Origin: Bacteroides sp. CAG:709
Lineage (GTDB): Bacteria; Bacteroidota; Bacteroidia; Bacteroidales; UBA932
Length of the DNA stretch: 48,697 nt
Assembly (NCBI GenBank): GCA_000434935.1
Contig: FR882165.1
Coordinates: 1 to 48,697, forward strand
Reading direction: 5' to 3'
Shown: positions 1 to 8,029 of the stretch, one piece after another
How the letters are laid out: each line of letters starts with the position of its first letter
How positions within the stretch are numbered: the stretch's first letter is position 1
Translations under genes and position numbers: made by a program
The notes under the pieces: model-generated
Databases searched by the model: none
The model's input: only the letters and a program-made list of their open reading frames with translations
What the model was told of the DNA's origin: nothing

Positions 1-54
1 GGTCTCATGAAAAAATATGGGAGATAACCGCGCGTCTCCTCATCATCCCACTTG

Positions 55-537
55 TTACTTTTTCATGCGGCGCAAAACCTCGGCCTTGTCGATGACCACC
101 CAGACTGTGTCCACTACGCTTCCGCGATTCTCGCTGCCGATATTTCTCAGAGGATTTGCGAAATCCTTGTCCAGAACGGTGACATCATCGACGAAATAAT
201 CCGTTTCGCCGCGATTGTAGAAACAATTCTTCAGTCCCCAGACCTCGTGATATTTGATTTTCAGCTTCCAGCCCTCGACCTGAGCCTGCTTCATGAGAGT
301 GATCAATGAATCCTGATCATCCCTGTCGTTGTCGAAACTGAACGAGAACGGCTCACCGCTGGTGTTCATGCCAGTTTGCGTCATGTTCAGCCTGCCTTCC
401 CAGGAATTCCAGAACACACCCTTACGCGTAAACTCAATCAGATTGCCGACTTTTTCGCCATTGGAATAATTTTCCTTGCAACTGCTCATGCAAATTATTG
501 ACACCAAGCAGCATACGATAATAAACACCTTTTTCAT
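55..537 (-). CDS. Small hypothetical lipoprotein
   Basis: This 160-residue protein has a typical lipoprotein signal peptide: MKK, a hydrophobic stretch, then a lipobox ending in Cys20 (sequence CMSSC followed by KENYS). It should be exported and lipid-anchored. The mature part is mixed polar sequence with several Trp and no motif or family that I recognise. The ATG is supported by the signal peptide. A Bacteroidetes -7 element (TATATTTG on the - strand, 557-564) lies about 20 bases upstream, so the gene may have its own promoter even though it follows the Fur-family gene on the same strand. Function unknown. Confidence 0.75.
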   Translation of the reverse strand: MKKVFIIVCCLVSIICMSSCKENYSNGEKVGNLIEFTRKGVFWNSWEGRLNMTQTGMNTSGEPFSFSFDNDRDDQDSLITLMKQAQVEGWKLKIKYHEVWGLKNCFYNRGETDYFVDDVTVLDKDFANPLRNIGSENRGSVVDTVWVVIDKAEVLRRMKK

Positions 538-556
538 AACACCCTGTAATTTTCAC

Positions 557-564
557 CAAATATA
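557..564 (-). promoter_or_regulatory. Probable -7 promoter element of the small lipoprotein gene
   Basis: On the - strand this reads TATATTTG, a full match to the Bacteroidetes -7 consensus TAnnTTTG. It sits 20 bases before the start codon at 537. No clear -33 TTTG at the expected spacing was found, so the call rests on the -7 match and its position. Confidence 0.4.
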
Positions 565-627
565 ACATTTCCGACAAAAAAATCTACCAGCAGACATAAA
601 ATTTTGACAATTTTTTCCGGTCGATAA

Positions 628-1041
628 TCACCTTTTCCGGGCGCATTCAGGGCAGATGCCTTTCATCAGGTATTCCACTTGGTGAAGCTCGAAGCCCTCA
701 GGGCAGTTTACGGCAGGGATGTGGGTCTTGTCCAGACAGAAAGTCTTGTGGCAGGATTCGCAGTAGAAATGGCAATGCAGTTCGTCCGGGCTGCATTCAT
801 GGTCATTGTGACACACGCAATACTTCCGGGCACCGCTTCCGTCCTCTATTTCGTGGATGAGGTGGTGCTGCGTGAAAACTTCAAGCGCCCTGAAGATGGT
901 GGACTTGTCGACCGTATCCAGTTCCATCTCCAGGTCAGCCAGGCTGAAAGTATCATGGAACTTCAACATTGATCTGTATATCAGCATCCTGACAGCTGTC
1001 GGGCGGACGTTGTGGTGCGCGAATGTTTCGGAGATATCCAT
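628..1041 (-). CDS. Fur-family metal-responsive transcriptional regulator
   Basis: A 137-residue Fur superfamily protein. The N-terminal half is a winged helix (residues about 1-72, with the recognition helix region around TVDKSTIFRALEVF). The C-terminal half is a Cys/His-rich dimerisation and metal-binding domain. Two CxxC pairs (C94/C97 and C130/C133) match the structural zinc site of Fur/Zur/PerR proteins, and C83, H89, C90 and H91 could serve the sensing site. The ATG at 1041 was preferred: an upstream in-frame ATG at 1140 would put 33 unrelated residues before the conserved start and overlap the preceding gene. The DUF1963 gene ends 11 bases upstream, so the two are probably co-transcribed. 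The divergent zinc/cadmium-type ATPase suggests a Zur-like role, but the metal cannot be read from the sequence. Confidence 0.9.
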   Translation of the reverse strand: MDISETFAHHNVRPTAVRMLIYRSMLKFHDTFSLADLEMELDTVDKSTIFRALEVFTQHHLIHEIEDGSGARKYCVCHNDHECSPDELHCHFYCESCHKTFCLDKTHIPAVNCPEGFELHQVEYLMKGICPECARKR

Positions 1042-1052
1042 GGGAACTTTTT

Positions 1053-1736
1053 TTACAGCGATGTCAGCACGGCGACCGGACGCTTCAGCAGGCCTTTGTC
1101 GAAATCTTGTTTGGTAATCAGGAAGTTGAGCATTCCGCAATCATAGAACTCCATGCCGGCCGTATCGTCGCCATCCAATTGGAGCAAATTCATATAGTCC
1201 GGATATTGCTCCCTGATATCCGCGAAAAACGCATTGCCGAACAGTTTCAGCCCGTCGGCGTCAGCCTCGCATTGCCCGAAACTTATCTCCAGAGCCGGCT
1301 CCGTAAGCGGCTGGTCGTCATCATCCACCATGATGCACGCCTGGAAGGTCTCCATGTTTATGGACTTGGTGTATTTCACTATGACAGAGCCCTTCGGCCA
1401 TTCGCCCAGGCCCAGATGGACAGGCGAATCATACCCCGTATACTCATCCATTGCCGCGAAAAAATACAACATGCCGTCATGCGGCAGCTTGTTCTCCGTA
1501 TCGAAAGGAACGAGGTCTTCGCACCTGATCTGGCAGATGAATGTCAATGGATATTCATAGACTTCTCCGTCGGATGGCTCCTGTCCCGCCTTCAATATTT
1601 CCGAAGTCCCGTCAGAATGTTCGCACACCCTCATCATCGGGTATTCCATATCCGGTGACATGTCCGGGTCTCCCCACCATTTGCTCTCGCAGAACAGCGG
1701 CTTCTCTGTCTTGTTCAATGTCAATCTTATCGCCAT
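1053..1736 (-). CDS. YwqG-like DUF1963 domain protein
   Basis: This protein of 227 residues resembles the YwqG/DUF1963 family. The recognisable part is the C-terminal region, with the pattern 'LLQLDGDD ... EFYDCGMLNFLITKQDF' that closes the family's beta fold. The protein is acidic and has no signal peptide or membrane segment, so it should be cytoplasmic. The family has no firmly established biochemical role. The ATG at 1736 was chosen over an in-frame ATG at 1769 because a Shine-Dalgarno-like AGAGG (complement of 1741-1745) lies just upstream of it. It is immediately followed by the Fur-family gene on the same strand, making a two-gene operon likely. Confidence 0.75.
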   Translation of the reverse strand: MAIRLTLNKTEKPLFCESKWWGDPDMSPDMEYPMMRVCEHSDGTSEILKAGQEPSDGEVYEYPLTFICQIRCEDLVPFDTENKLPHDGMLYFFAAMDEYTGYDSPVHLGLGEWPKGSVIVKYTKSINMETFQACIMVDDDDQPLTEPALEISFGQCEADADGLKLFGNAFFADIREQYPDYMNLLQLDGDDTAGMEFYDCGMLNFLITKQDFDKGLLKRPVAVLTSL

Positions 1737-1763
1737 ATTACCTCTATAACTTTTATACGTTAC

Positions 1764-1846
1764 CCTCACCCTAAATCCCTCCCCTCGGGGAAGGGACTTA
1801 TCTCGCCCTCACGGGCTCCATAAGCGGTGTTTCGCACTTACGAAAC
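1764..1846. repeat. Cluster of extragenic palindromes (REP-like)
   Basis: Three consecutive inverted repeats lie in the divergent gap. The first is TCCCTCCCC / GGGGaAGGGA (1776-1796, one unpaired A). The second is GCCC-TCAC-GGGC (1805-1816). The third is GTTTCG-CACTTA-CGAAAC (1829-1846). The first is preceded by a CCCTCACCCTAAA lead-in, a layout typical of dispersed palindromic repeats in bacterial genomes. It may also end up in the leader of the DUF1963-fur transcript. Confidence 0.5.
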
Positions 1847-1916
1847 TTGAGTAACTTAATTTCGCAGGTTGTCAACCCAACTGAAACTATCGCAAATTTA
1901 TAAAGAATCGCCAAAC

Positions 1917-1933
1917 TTGCAATCCGGTTGCAG
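1917..1933 (+). promoter_or_regulatory. Candidate metalloregulator operator upstream of the metal ATPase
   Basis: TTGCAA-N5-TTGCAG, with inner inverted arms TGCAA/TTGCA, lies 43 bases before the ATPase start and 11 bases before the -7 element. The layout resembles boxes of some Fur-family regulators (for example the Streptomyces Nur box, TTGCAA-N5-TTGCAA). The divergent Fur-family gene makes it a natural candidate site. The left half (AACTTGCA) also occurs upstream of dxs and ssb, so it may instead be part of a promoter motif. Confidence 0.35.
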
Positions 1934-1944
1934 AAGACCTTTCC

Positions 1945-1952
1945 TACATTTG
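1945..1952 (+). promoter_or_regulatory. -7 promoter element of the metal ATPase gene
   Basis: TACATTTG matches the Bacteroidetes -7 consensus TAnnTTTG and stands 24 bases before the ATG at 1977. No well-spaced -33 TTTG is present, which would fit a regulated promoter. Confidence 0.45.
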
Positions 1953-1976
1953 TCAGCGTAAAACGAATGCATAATT

Positions 1977-3824
1977 ATGGAAAAGGAACAGAAAATCACA
2001 TTGGCCCGGATAATTGTCAGCCTGCTGATGCTTGCCGGCGCCTGGCTTTTCGAATCAGACGAAAACATTGTAAAAATAATATTTTACGCCGCGGCCTATC
2101 TGGTCATTGGCGGAGACATCGTCTTCAATGCCGTCCGCAACGTCTTCCATGGTGAAATCTTCGACGAGAATTTCCTCATGGCAGTGGCTACAATCGGTGC
2201 CTTCGCTACAGGGCAATACCCTGAAGCAGTGGCTGTTATGCTCTTCTATCAAGTCGGCGAAATGTTCCAGGACATTGCCGTGGACAGAAGCCGCAAATCC
2301 ATTTCCTCATTGATGGACATCCGCCCGGACTACGCGAACCTGGACGACGGCAACGGCGGTTTCATGCAGGTCGCTCCCGATGCGGTTCCGGCCGGCAGCA
2401 TCATTGTCGTGAAACCCGGCGAGAAAATTCCGCTGGACGGCGTGGTGGTTTCCGGAACATCCTCTCTCGACACGGCCGCATTGACCGGCGAAAGCCTTCC
2501 TCGTGAAGTCGGCACTGACAGTCAGGTACTTAGCGGCTCGTTGAACATGACAGGCCTGCTGAAAATCCGGACGAGCGGCACCTATGGCGAGTCTACCGTG
2601 GCGCGAATCCTGGACCTTGTCGAAAATGCCGACACCGGAAAAGCGAAAACAGAAAAGTTCATCACCAGTTTCGCGAAGTACTACACGCCGGCAGTCGTGG
2701 GTGCGGCCGTTTTGCTTGCCATACTTCCGTCACTGATTGACGGCCAATGGCTTACGTGGCTGAACAGGGCCCTGATATTTCTCGTGATCTCATGTCCGTG
2801 CGCATTGGTCGTCTCCATCCCGCTCACATTTTTCGCCGGAATCGGCGGCGCCTCGCGACGTGGAATATTGATCAAAGGCTCCAACTATCTCGAAGCATTG
2901 TCCCGGCTCGGCACCGTCGTCTTCGACAAGACCGGCACGCTCACGAAAGGCGATTTCAATGTGACCTCCATCGTACCTTTCAACGGCTGCAAATCCGCTG
3001 ACCTGCTGACACTTGCGGCCTCCGCCGAGGTCTATTCCGACCACCCTGTCGCTGTCGCGCTGAGAAAGGCCTGCGGGCGCGAAATCGTCCGTGCCAATGT
3101 CTCCGCGACCGAGAATTTCGCAGGCGAGGGTATCCGTGCCAATGTCGGCGGACGTTCCGTGCTGGCCGGCAATGACAAACTCATGCTCCGTTTCGGGGTC
3201 AATGCTTACGTGACGGACCAGCCGGGCACGATAGTCCATGTGGCTGCCGACGGCAAGTATCTGGGTTACATCATCATATCGGATACCGTCAAGCCGCAGT
3301 CCGCATCAGCCGTCACCGATCTCCGTCGTGAAGGCATTTCGAAAATCGTCATGTTGACAGGTGACAGGAAAGCTGCCGCCGATGCCGTAGCCGGTCAAGT
3401 AGGTGTGGATGAGGTTTATGCAGGTCTTCTTCCTGTGGACAAAGTCCAGCATGTCGAATCGCTGCTTTCCGCAGAGCCGTCTGCCAAGCGTCTGGCCTTC
3501 GTCGGTGACGGTATCAATGATGCCCCGGTCCTGAAAATTGCCGATGTCGGCATTTCAATGGGTGCCGCCGGAAGTGATGCCGCCATAGAAGCCTCCGATG
3601 TGGTCCTCATGGATGACAACCCTCACAAGGTAGCTGAAGCTGTGACAGTTGCACGCCGCACCATGCGCATTGTCCGCCAAAACATCATCTTCGCAATCGG
3701 CGTCAAGCTCCTCTTCCTTCTCCTCGCAGCCCTGGGCATTGCCAACATGTGGGAGGCCGTATTCGCCGACGTAGGCGTGACCGTCATCGCTGTCCTGAAC
3801 GCCCTTCGTGCCATGCGTGGATGA
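1977..3824 (+). CDS. zntA: Heavy-metal P1B-type ATPase, probable Zn/Cd/Pb exporter
   Basis: An inner-membrane ATP-driven metal pump of 615 residues. Visible signatures are the actuator TGES (170-173), the membrane metal site CPC (273-275), the phosphorylation site DKTGT (Asp317), the HP dipeptide of the nucleotide domain (356-357) and GDGIND (510-515). Near the C-terminus, the Lys in GVKLLFLLL and the Asp in FADVG match residues that mark the P1B-2 (Zn/Cd/Pb) subgroup. The usual N-terminal heavy-metal-associated CxxC domain is missing; the protein starts directly with membrane helices. It is transcribed divergently from the DUF1963 and Fur-family genes, which suggests metal-dependent control. 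Export of zinc, cadmium or lead is inferred from the subgroup residues. The lack of copper-type signatures argues against CopA. Confidence 0.93.
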   Translation: MEKEQKITLARIIVSLLMLAGAWLFESDENIVKIIFYAAAYLVIGGDIVFNAVRNVFHGEIFDENFLMAVATIGAFATGQYPEAVAVMLFYQVGEMFQDIAVDRSRKSISSLMDIRPDYANLDDGNGGFMQVAPDAVPAGSIIVVKPGEKIPLDGVVVSGTSSLDTAALTGESLPREVGTDSQVLSGSLNMTGLLKIRTSGTYGESTVARILDLVENADTGKAKTEKFITSFAKYYTPAVVGAAVLLAILPSLIDGQWLTWLNRALIFLVISCPCALVVSIPLTFFAGIGGASRRGILIKGSNYLEALSRLGTVVFDKTGTLTKGDFNVTSIVPFNGCKSADLLTLAASAEVYSDHPVAVALRKACGREIVRANVSATENFAGEGIRANVGGRSVLAGNDKLMLRFGVNAYVTDQPGTIVHVAADGKYLGYIIISDTVKPQSASAVTDLRREGISKIVMLTGDRKAAADAVAGQVGVDEVYAGLLPVDKVQHVESLLSAEPSAKRLAFVGDGINDAPVLKIADVGISMGAAGSDAAIEASDVVLMDDNPHKVAEAVTVARRTMRIVRQNIIFAIGVKLLFLLLAALGIANMWEAVFADVGVTVIAVLNALRAMRG

Positions 3825-3895
3825 TGCTGAAAAAATTCTGAAAAAAAAACTTGTCGTCCGGATAGGGGATAAGTCGTTTTAGGTGTCCTTTAAGT

Positions 3896-3920
3896 GATGC
3901 CCCCGAAAAGGCATCTTTAT
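3896..3920 (+). terminator. Possible weak terminator after the metal ATPase gene
   Basis: A 6-bp stem GATGCC/GGCATC with an 8-base loop is followed by TTTAT. It separates the ATPase gene from the PUL, but the stem and T-run are short. It could instead lie in the leader of the next gene. Confidence 0.35.
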
Positions 3921-3977
3921 CGTGTTCAATTGTTGAAACGTTAAAAATAGAACTTAAAGCACATAAAACTGACAAGT

Positions 3978-5726
3978 ATGAAACTCAGAAAAATCTTTTT
4001 CCTGACTCTCGGCCTTTCAGCTGCATTCAGCTTTGCATCATGCGAATCTGAAAAAGAGAAGGAAGAAATCGTGACATTGAATGTCACACCAACTTCAATC
4101 GAAGCTCCGGGAAGATCCAAGGAGTCTTTCAAGGTAACGGTAGAAACCATCGGTCCATGGCTTGCCGAGCCGAACAAGGATTTCGTGACCGTATCTCCTA
4201 CATGGTCGATCGGCAACACCGAAATGACAATCACCGTGGACAAGAACAGAACCGATGTTCCGCGTGACGCTGAGGTTACGATCTCCATTGACGGTGCCGA
4301 GCCTGTAACCGTAAAGATCCAGCAGGAGGCCGGTGTGGTAGAGGAAATCGGCCAGAGGAAATTCTATGTTACGACCAGCGGTCTTGCAGAGGCTGACGGT
4401 CTCGCATGGGATAGCGCTACGACATTTGAACATGCTTATGATGAGGCAGTTGCGGGAGAGGAAATTCATTTCGCAGCCGGCACATATGTTCCGACCACGG
4501 CCCTTAAAGGTGCTGATGCAGGTGAAGCCAAGAACAAGACTTTCTTCATTGACAAGAACATTTCTCTCATCGGCGGCTATTCTGCAAATCCGTCGAAAGG
4601 TGAGGTCGCAGACCCGGCAAAGAATGCTACCGTATTCAGCGGTAAACTTTCTGATGACGTAAAGGCATTCCATGTCATGGTATTCGGTGCGGCCATCGAA
4701 GAAGGCAAATCCGTATTGGTGAAGGGTATCAAGATTCAGGACGGCAATGCTGACGGATGTCCGGGAACCTCTGTGAACGGCGTAAATATCGCAGGCGGAC
4801 GCGGTGGTGCGTTCGTAGTTCAGGGCAATACCAATGTTACCCTTGAGGATTGTACCATCAGTGACAATGCTGCCAAGGAAGGTGGTGCCATTCATGTGAA
4901 CCTCAACAAGACCGGAGCATTGACCCTTAACCGTTGCGCAGTGAACAACAATGTTTCAGCCAGTGCTTCCGGAGCAATTTCAAGCACTAAATCAAGACTC
5001 TTCATCTATGACAGCTCATTTGACGGCAATAAAGCTGCTACCAATGGCGGTGTTATGATGATTGACGGACACTGGAGCCAGACAAGCGGAGACCAGTCAT
5101 ACTTCTATATATATGGAAGCACATTTACCAATAATACCTGCAATGGCGCCGGTTCCGCATTCTATGCAATCTGGGGAGACCATGGCGTAATCGTGAACTG
5201 CACATTCACGGGAAACAAGAATACTGCACAGTGGGGTACGGTTGCTGTCCACATGGGTGAAGTGAATATTATCAACACCACTATCACCGGCAACAGCGGA
5301 AAGAATGTCGGCGGTCTTGTAAGCAAGAATGCTTCCGGAATCAAGGTTTGGAACTCCATCATCGCAGGTAACACATCAAGCATCGAAGGTTCAGAGAATG
5401 TCGGCTATGAAAACGATGGTTCCCAGAGAATTACATTCAACACCACACTCGTCGGCAAGCAACTCTACAATGCCTCCGGCTCTGCTTCCGAGGTAGCATT
5501 CGATCCTGCATCCATGCTCGGACAACTTTCCGACAACGGCGGATATACCAAGACAATCGCTCTTGTAGGCTCATCCAATCCGGCAGTTACCGGAGGACTT
5601 ACGGCAGAGCAGCTCTCAGGTATTGCTGAAGATACCATTGTCCCTGTGGCAGACCGTACTCTTCTGGCAAAAGACCAGAGAGGTGAAGCTCGTAAGGGCA
5701 AGCATCTCGGAGCGTGCGCAAAGTAA
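3978..5726 (+). CDS. Surface lipoprotein with BACON domain and right-handed beta-helix
   Basis: A 582-residue exported lipoprotein. The signal peptide ends in lipobox FASC (Cys22), followed by an acidic/Lys run (ESEKEKEE) as in Bacteroidetes surface-exposed lipoproteins. Residues about 33-116 form a BACON domain (pattern 'GPWLAEP ... VSP ... ITVDKN ... ISI'), usually a carbohydrate- or mucin-associated spacer. From about 128 to the end lies a pectate-lyase-like parallel beta-helix of the 'choice-of-anchor Q' kind. It begins KFYVTTSGLAEADGLAW, has repeated 'xNCTFTGN / DNAAKEGGA' coils, and ends in 'DQRGEAR...GKHLGACAK'. No catalytic residues can be assigned, so binding or cleavage of a glycan is only possible. 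The stop is 6 bases before the sigma factor gene, so it seems to be the first gene of the PUL operon. Confidence 0.85.
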   Translation: MKLRKIFFLTLGLSAAFSFASCESEKEKEEIVTLNVTPTSIEAPGRSKESFKVTVETIGPWLAEPNKDFVTVSPTWSIGNTEMTITVDKNRTDVPRDAEVTISIDGAEPVTVKIQQEAGVVEEIGQRKFYVTTSGLAEADGLAWDSATTFEHAYDEAVAGEEIHFAAGTYVPTTALKGADAGEAKNKTFFIDKNISLIGGYSANPSKGEVADPAKNATVFSGKLSDDVKAFHVMVFGAAIEEGKSVLVKGIKIQDGNADGCPGTSVNGVNIAGGRGGAFVVQGNTNVTLEDCTISDNAAKEGGAIHVNLNKTGALTLNRCAVNNNVSASASGAISSTKSRLFIYDSSFDGNKAATNGGVMMIDGHWSQTSGDQSYFYIYGSTFTNNTCNGAGSAFYAIWGDHGVIVNCTFTGNKNTAQWGTVAVHMGEVNIINTTITGNSGKNVGGLVSKNASGIKVWNSIIAGNTSSIEGSENVGYENDGSQRITFNTTLVGKQLYNASGSASEVAFDPASMLGQLSDNGGYTKTIALVGSSNPAVTGGLTAEQLSGIAEDTIVPVADRTLLAKDQRGEARKGKHLGACAK

Positions 5727-5732
5727 TTTGAA

Positions 5733-6272
5733 ATGAACAGGCTGGACAGTATTGATGAAATCCTTCTGGAAAGGCTTGGAAAGGGTGACGAAGACGCTTT
5801 CGGAATCCTTTTCAGAAGGTATTATGTCCAGCTTTGCAGATATGCTGCCTTATTCGTGAAAGAAAAGGATTCTGCCGAAGAGATTGTCATGAACCTGTTC
5901 GTCTCCCTTTGGGAAAACAAGGAAAATTTCGGGCGGATGAAGTCTCCGGGGTCATATCTTTTCCGGGCGGTCAGAAACCGGTGCATGAACTGGTTGAGGG
6001 ATTCCAAGGCGTCTCTTAACATTGACGAGTGTATAACTGACCTCATTTCATGCGACGATTCTTCCATTGAATTGCAGGAACTCAACCATTTCATCGAGGA
6101 AGCCATACTTTCGCTTCCTGAACGATGCCGGATGGTGTTCGTAAGCAGTCGTTTCGGAAACATGTCCCACAAGGAGATTGCCAAAAAGATGAATATTTCC
6201 ACGAAGACGGTAGAAGCTCAAATTACCAAAGCATTGAGCATAATCAGAAAATATATTGCTGTAAACAGTTGA
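5733..6272 (+). CDS. FecI-like ECF RNA polymerase sigma factor
   Basis: A 179-residue extracytoplasmic-function sigma factor. Region 2 (about residues 10-75, 'GDEDAFGILFRRYY ... AEEIVMNLFVSLWE') binds core polymerase and the -10 element. Region 4 (about 118-170, 'LPERCRMVF ... MSHKEIAKKMNISTKTVE') is the helix-turn-helix for the -35. It lies 2 bases upstream of a FecR-type anti-sigma gene and before a SusC gene with an STN domain. This is the standard trans-envelope pathway in which a ligand-bound receptor signals through FecR to release the sigma factor. It probably switches on this PUL; no target promoter motif was identified. Confidence 0.92.
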   Translation: MNRLDSIDEILLERLGKGDEDAFGILFRRYYVQLCRYAALFVKEKDSAEEIVMNLFVSLWENKENFGRMKSPGSYLFRAVRNRCMNWLRDSKASLNIDECITDLISCDDSSIELQELNHFIEEAILSLPERCRMVFVSSRFGNMSHKEIAKKMNISTKTVEAQITKALSIIRKYIAVNS

Positions 6273-6274
6273 TT

Positions 6275-7282
6275 ATGAAAAGAAACAGAAAAATTCCATG
6301 GGATGAGATTCTCAGCAACCTGAAAGGCATTTCGGATGCGGAAAGTGATGCCGTGCTCACTGCGTGGCTGGATAAGGCTCCTCTTAACAGGGAAGTATAC
6401 AACGAACTTGCAGTCCTGTGGGAATCTGTCAGACAAGAAGATATGGATTTCGATGCCGATGCTGCATGGGAACATGTCAAGGACTTGACCATCAGAAAGA
6501 ATGACGGCAATGCGAAATCAGGAAAGCCTAAACGACGTTTCAGCAAGTGGGTAGCGGCAGCGGCTTGCATTGCGGCAGCAGGTTTGTTTACGACGGCGGG
6601 ATATCTTGCTGCAGTCAGCAGACCGTCGGATTACCTCAGCATTGCGGAATACACGCCGCTGAACGGCAAATCCAGGATGATGCTCTCTGACGGCACCGAA
6701 ATATGCCTCAGGGACGGATCCACCATATCATTGGACAACAGTCAGAAAACCGGACAGCGTGAAGTGCTTCTGGACGGCGAAGGTTATTTCCATGTCGCGA
6801 AAAATGAGGGCAGAGCTTTTGTGGTCAAATCCGGCAATGTCGAAATCTGCGTCTACGGGACGCAATTCAATGTCCGCACGGAGAAAGAAACCGGGGATAT
6901 CCTGGTAGCGCTGCAGGAGGGTTCCGTAGCTCTCAGGACAAATATGGATTACCAGATGATGACACCTGGGGATATCGTCAGGTGCTCCCAAGATGGCACG
7001 CTGTCACCCGTTCAGGGAGACGTGCTTCAGGAAAACTGCTGGACCAAGAACGCCATTGAATTCAAAGGCTGGACTCTCGGTGCGGTATGTGACTGTCTTT
7101 CAAGGTGGTATGATGTGAATATCGCCGTGTCTGCCGATATTGCCAATGCCTATAAATATAATTTTACGCTCAGGAATGAAACACTGAACGAAATCCTGTC
7201 GCTGATGGCTCTGGCCTCTCCTATAGGGTATGCATTCAGACTTGACGGAAGCGTTCAAGTCTCTGGAAAAATAACAAGATAA
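6275..7282 (+). CDS. FecR-family anti-sigma factor
   Basis: A single-pass inner-membrane anti-sigma factor of 335 residues. The cytoplasmic N-terminal part (1-90) should hold the sigma factor. A membrane helix lies at about 91-114 (KWVAAAACIAAAGLFTTAGY). The periplasmic part has the FecR domain (about 125-230, 'LSDGTEICLRDGSTISL', 'EGYFHVAKNEGRAFVV', 'GTQFNVR') and a C-terminal DUF4974-type domain (about 255-335, beginning IEFKGWTLGAVCDCLSRWY). The ATG at 6275 was used; an in-frame ATG at 6125 lies inside the sigma gene and would add unrelated sequence. It should receive the signal from the STN domain of the SusC protein encoded next. If the broken SusC makes only an STN fragment, regulation here may be altered. 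Confidence 0.92.
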   Translation: MKRNRKIPWDEILSNLKGISDAESDAVLTAWLDKAPLNREVYNELAVLWESVRQEDMDFDADAAWEHVKDLTIRKNDGNAKSGKPKRRFSKWVAAAACIAAAGLFTTAGYLAAVSRPSDYLSIAEYTPLNGKSRMMLSDGTEICLRDGSTISLDNSQKTGQREVLLDGEGYFHVAKNEGRAFVVKSGNVEICVYGTQFNVRTEKETGDILVALQEGSVALRTNMDYQMMTPGDIVRCSQDGTLSPVQGDVLQENCWTKNAIEFKGWTLGAVCDCLSRWYDVNIAVSADIANAYKYNFTLRNETLNEILSLMALASPIGYAFRLDGSVQVSGKITR

Positions 7283-7294
7283 TACAGATAAAAC

Positions 7295-8029
7295 ATGAAA
7301 CCAAAAGCATTCTTGACAGTTGTTCTGCTGATGCTGACCTCGATTTTCTCTTGGGGACAGAATCCAGTGCGGACCATAACTGCAAGTTTTGACAAGATTC
7401 CACTTTCGGAAGCGATCAAGACTATCGAGAACACCTCGGATTATCGCTTCTTCTATGAAATCGAAAACATTGACTTTACCCAGAAGGTGTCGCTGAAAGC
7501 GAAAGCGATGCCTGCTGAACAGGCTGTAGGCAAGCTGCTCAGCACCACGGATCTTGACTTTAAGATTGTGGCTCAGCAGATTGTATTGTTCAAGAAAAAG
7601 ACAGCTGTAACCGGACACTCCGGCGAGGTGCTTGTCAACGGAACCATCGTCGACATAAACGGCGAGCCCCTTATCGGTGTCGTTGTGGCCAATGAAAGCG
7701 GCTCCCGCAGCACCGTGTCTGACGTTGACGGAAAATTCAGCATCAAGGCAGACGGGAACGACAAGCTTCTCGTTTCCTGCCTCGGCTACAATTCACAGAC
7801 TCTTTCTCCTAAATCCACGATGAAGATTGTCCTGGAAGAAAGCAGCATGAGCCTCGATGCACTCGTAGTCGTAGGTTACGGTTCGCAGAAAAAGGCAAAC
7901 CTCCTCGGTGCCGTGTCACAGGTGACAGCCGAAGAATTCAAGGACCGCCCGGTGTCGAACCTCGGCAAGGCTCTTCAGGGCGCAATCCCGAACCTCAACA
8001 TCACATATGGTTCAGGCCTTTCTGGATAG
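7295..8029 (+). CDS. SusC/RagA-like TonB-dependent receptor, N-terminal part ending at a premature TAG
   Basis: The first 244 codons of a SusC-type outer-membrane importer. It has a signal peptide (about 1-22, ending SWGQ) and an STN domain (about 25-105), which in this family touches FecR. A carboxypeptidase-regulatory-like domain follows (about 112-185, 'VNGTIVDINGEPLIGVVV ... VSCLGYN'), then the TonB box and start of the plug (ALVVVGYGSQKK ... IPNLNITYGSGLSG). Translation stops at TAG (8027-8029), codon 245. The same frame resumes immediately with ETGLNIRGVASI, the expected plug continuation, so the stop interrupts one gene of 1155 codons. A single change from CAG (Gln) or another sense codon would explain it. 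If real, the product is a periplasmic STN fragment without barrel. Confidence 0.85.
   Translation: MKPKAFLTVVLLMLTSIFSWGQNPVRTITASFDKIPLSEAIKTIENTSDYRFFYEIENIDFTQKVSLKAKAMPAEQAVGKLLSTTDLDFKIVAQQIVLFKKKTAVTGHSGEVLVNGTIVDINGEPLIGVVVANESGSRSTVSDVDGKFSIKADGNDKLLVSCLGYNSQTLSPKSTMKIVLEESSMSLDALVVVGYGSQKKANLLGAVSQVTAEEFKDRPVSNLGKALQGAIPNLNITYGSGLSG

Noticed and set aside
1..54. Short hairpin GGAGA/TCTCC with a T-run on the - strand after the first lipoprotein gene
   Set aside because: The stem is only 5 bp with a 10-base loop; too weak to call a terminator with confidence.
6125..6274. Extended N-terminus of the anti-sigma factor
   Set aside because: The extension overlaps the sigma factor gene in another frame and has no similarity to FecR proteins; the ATG at 6275, 2 bases after the sigma stop, is the natural start.
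8027..8029. TAG recoded as a sense codon genome-wide
   Set aside because: TAG serves as the normal stop of GH20 (19802-19804), the aldo-keto reductase (20660-20662), rpoC (38375-38377) and aroE (40430-40432).
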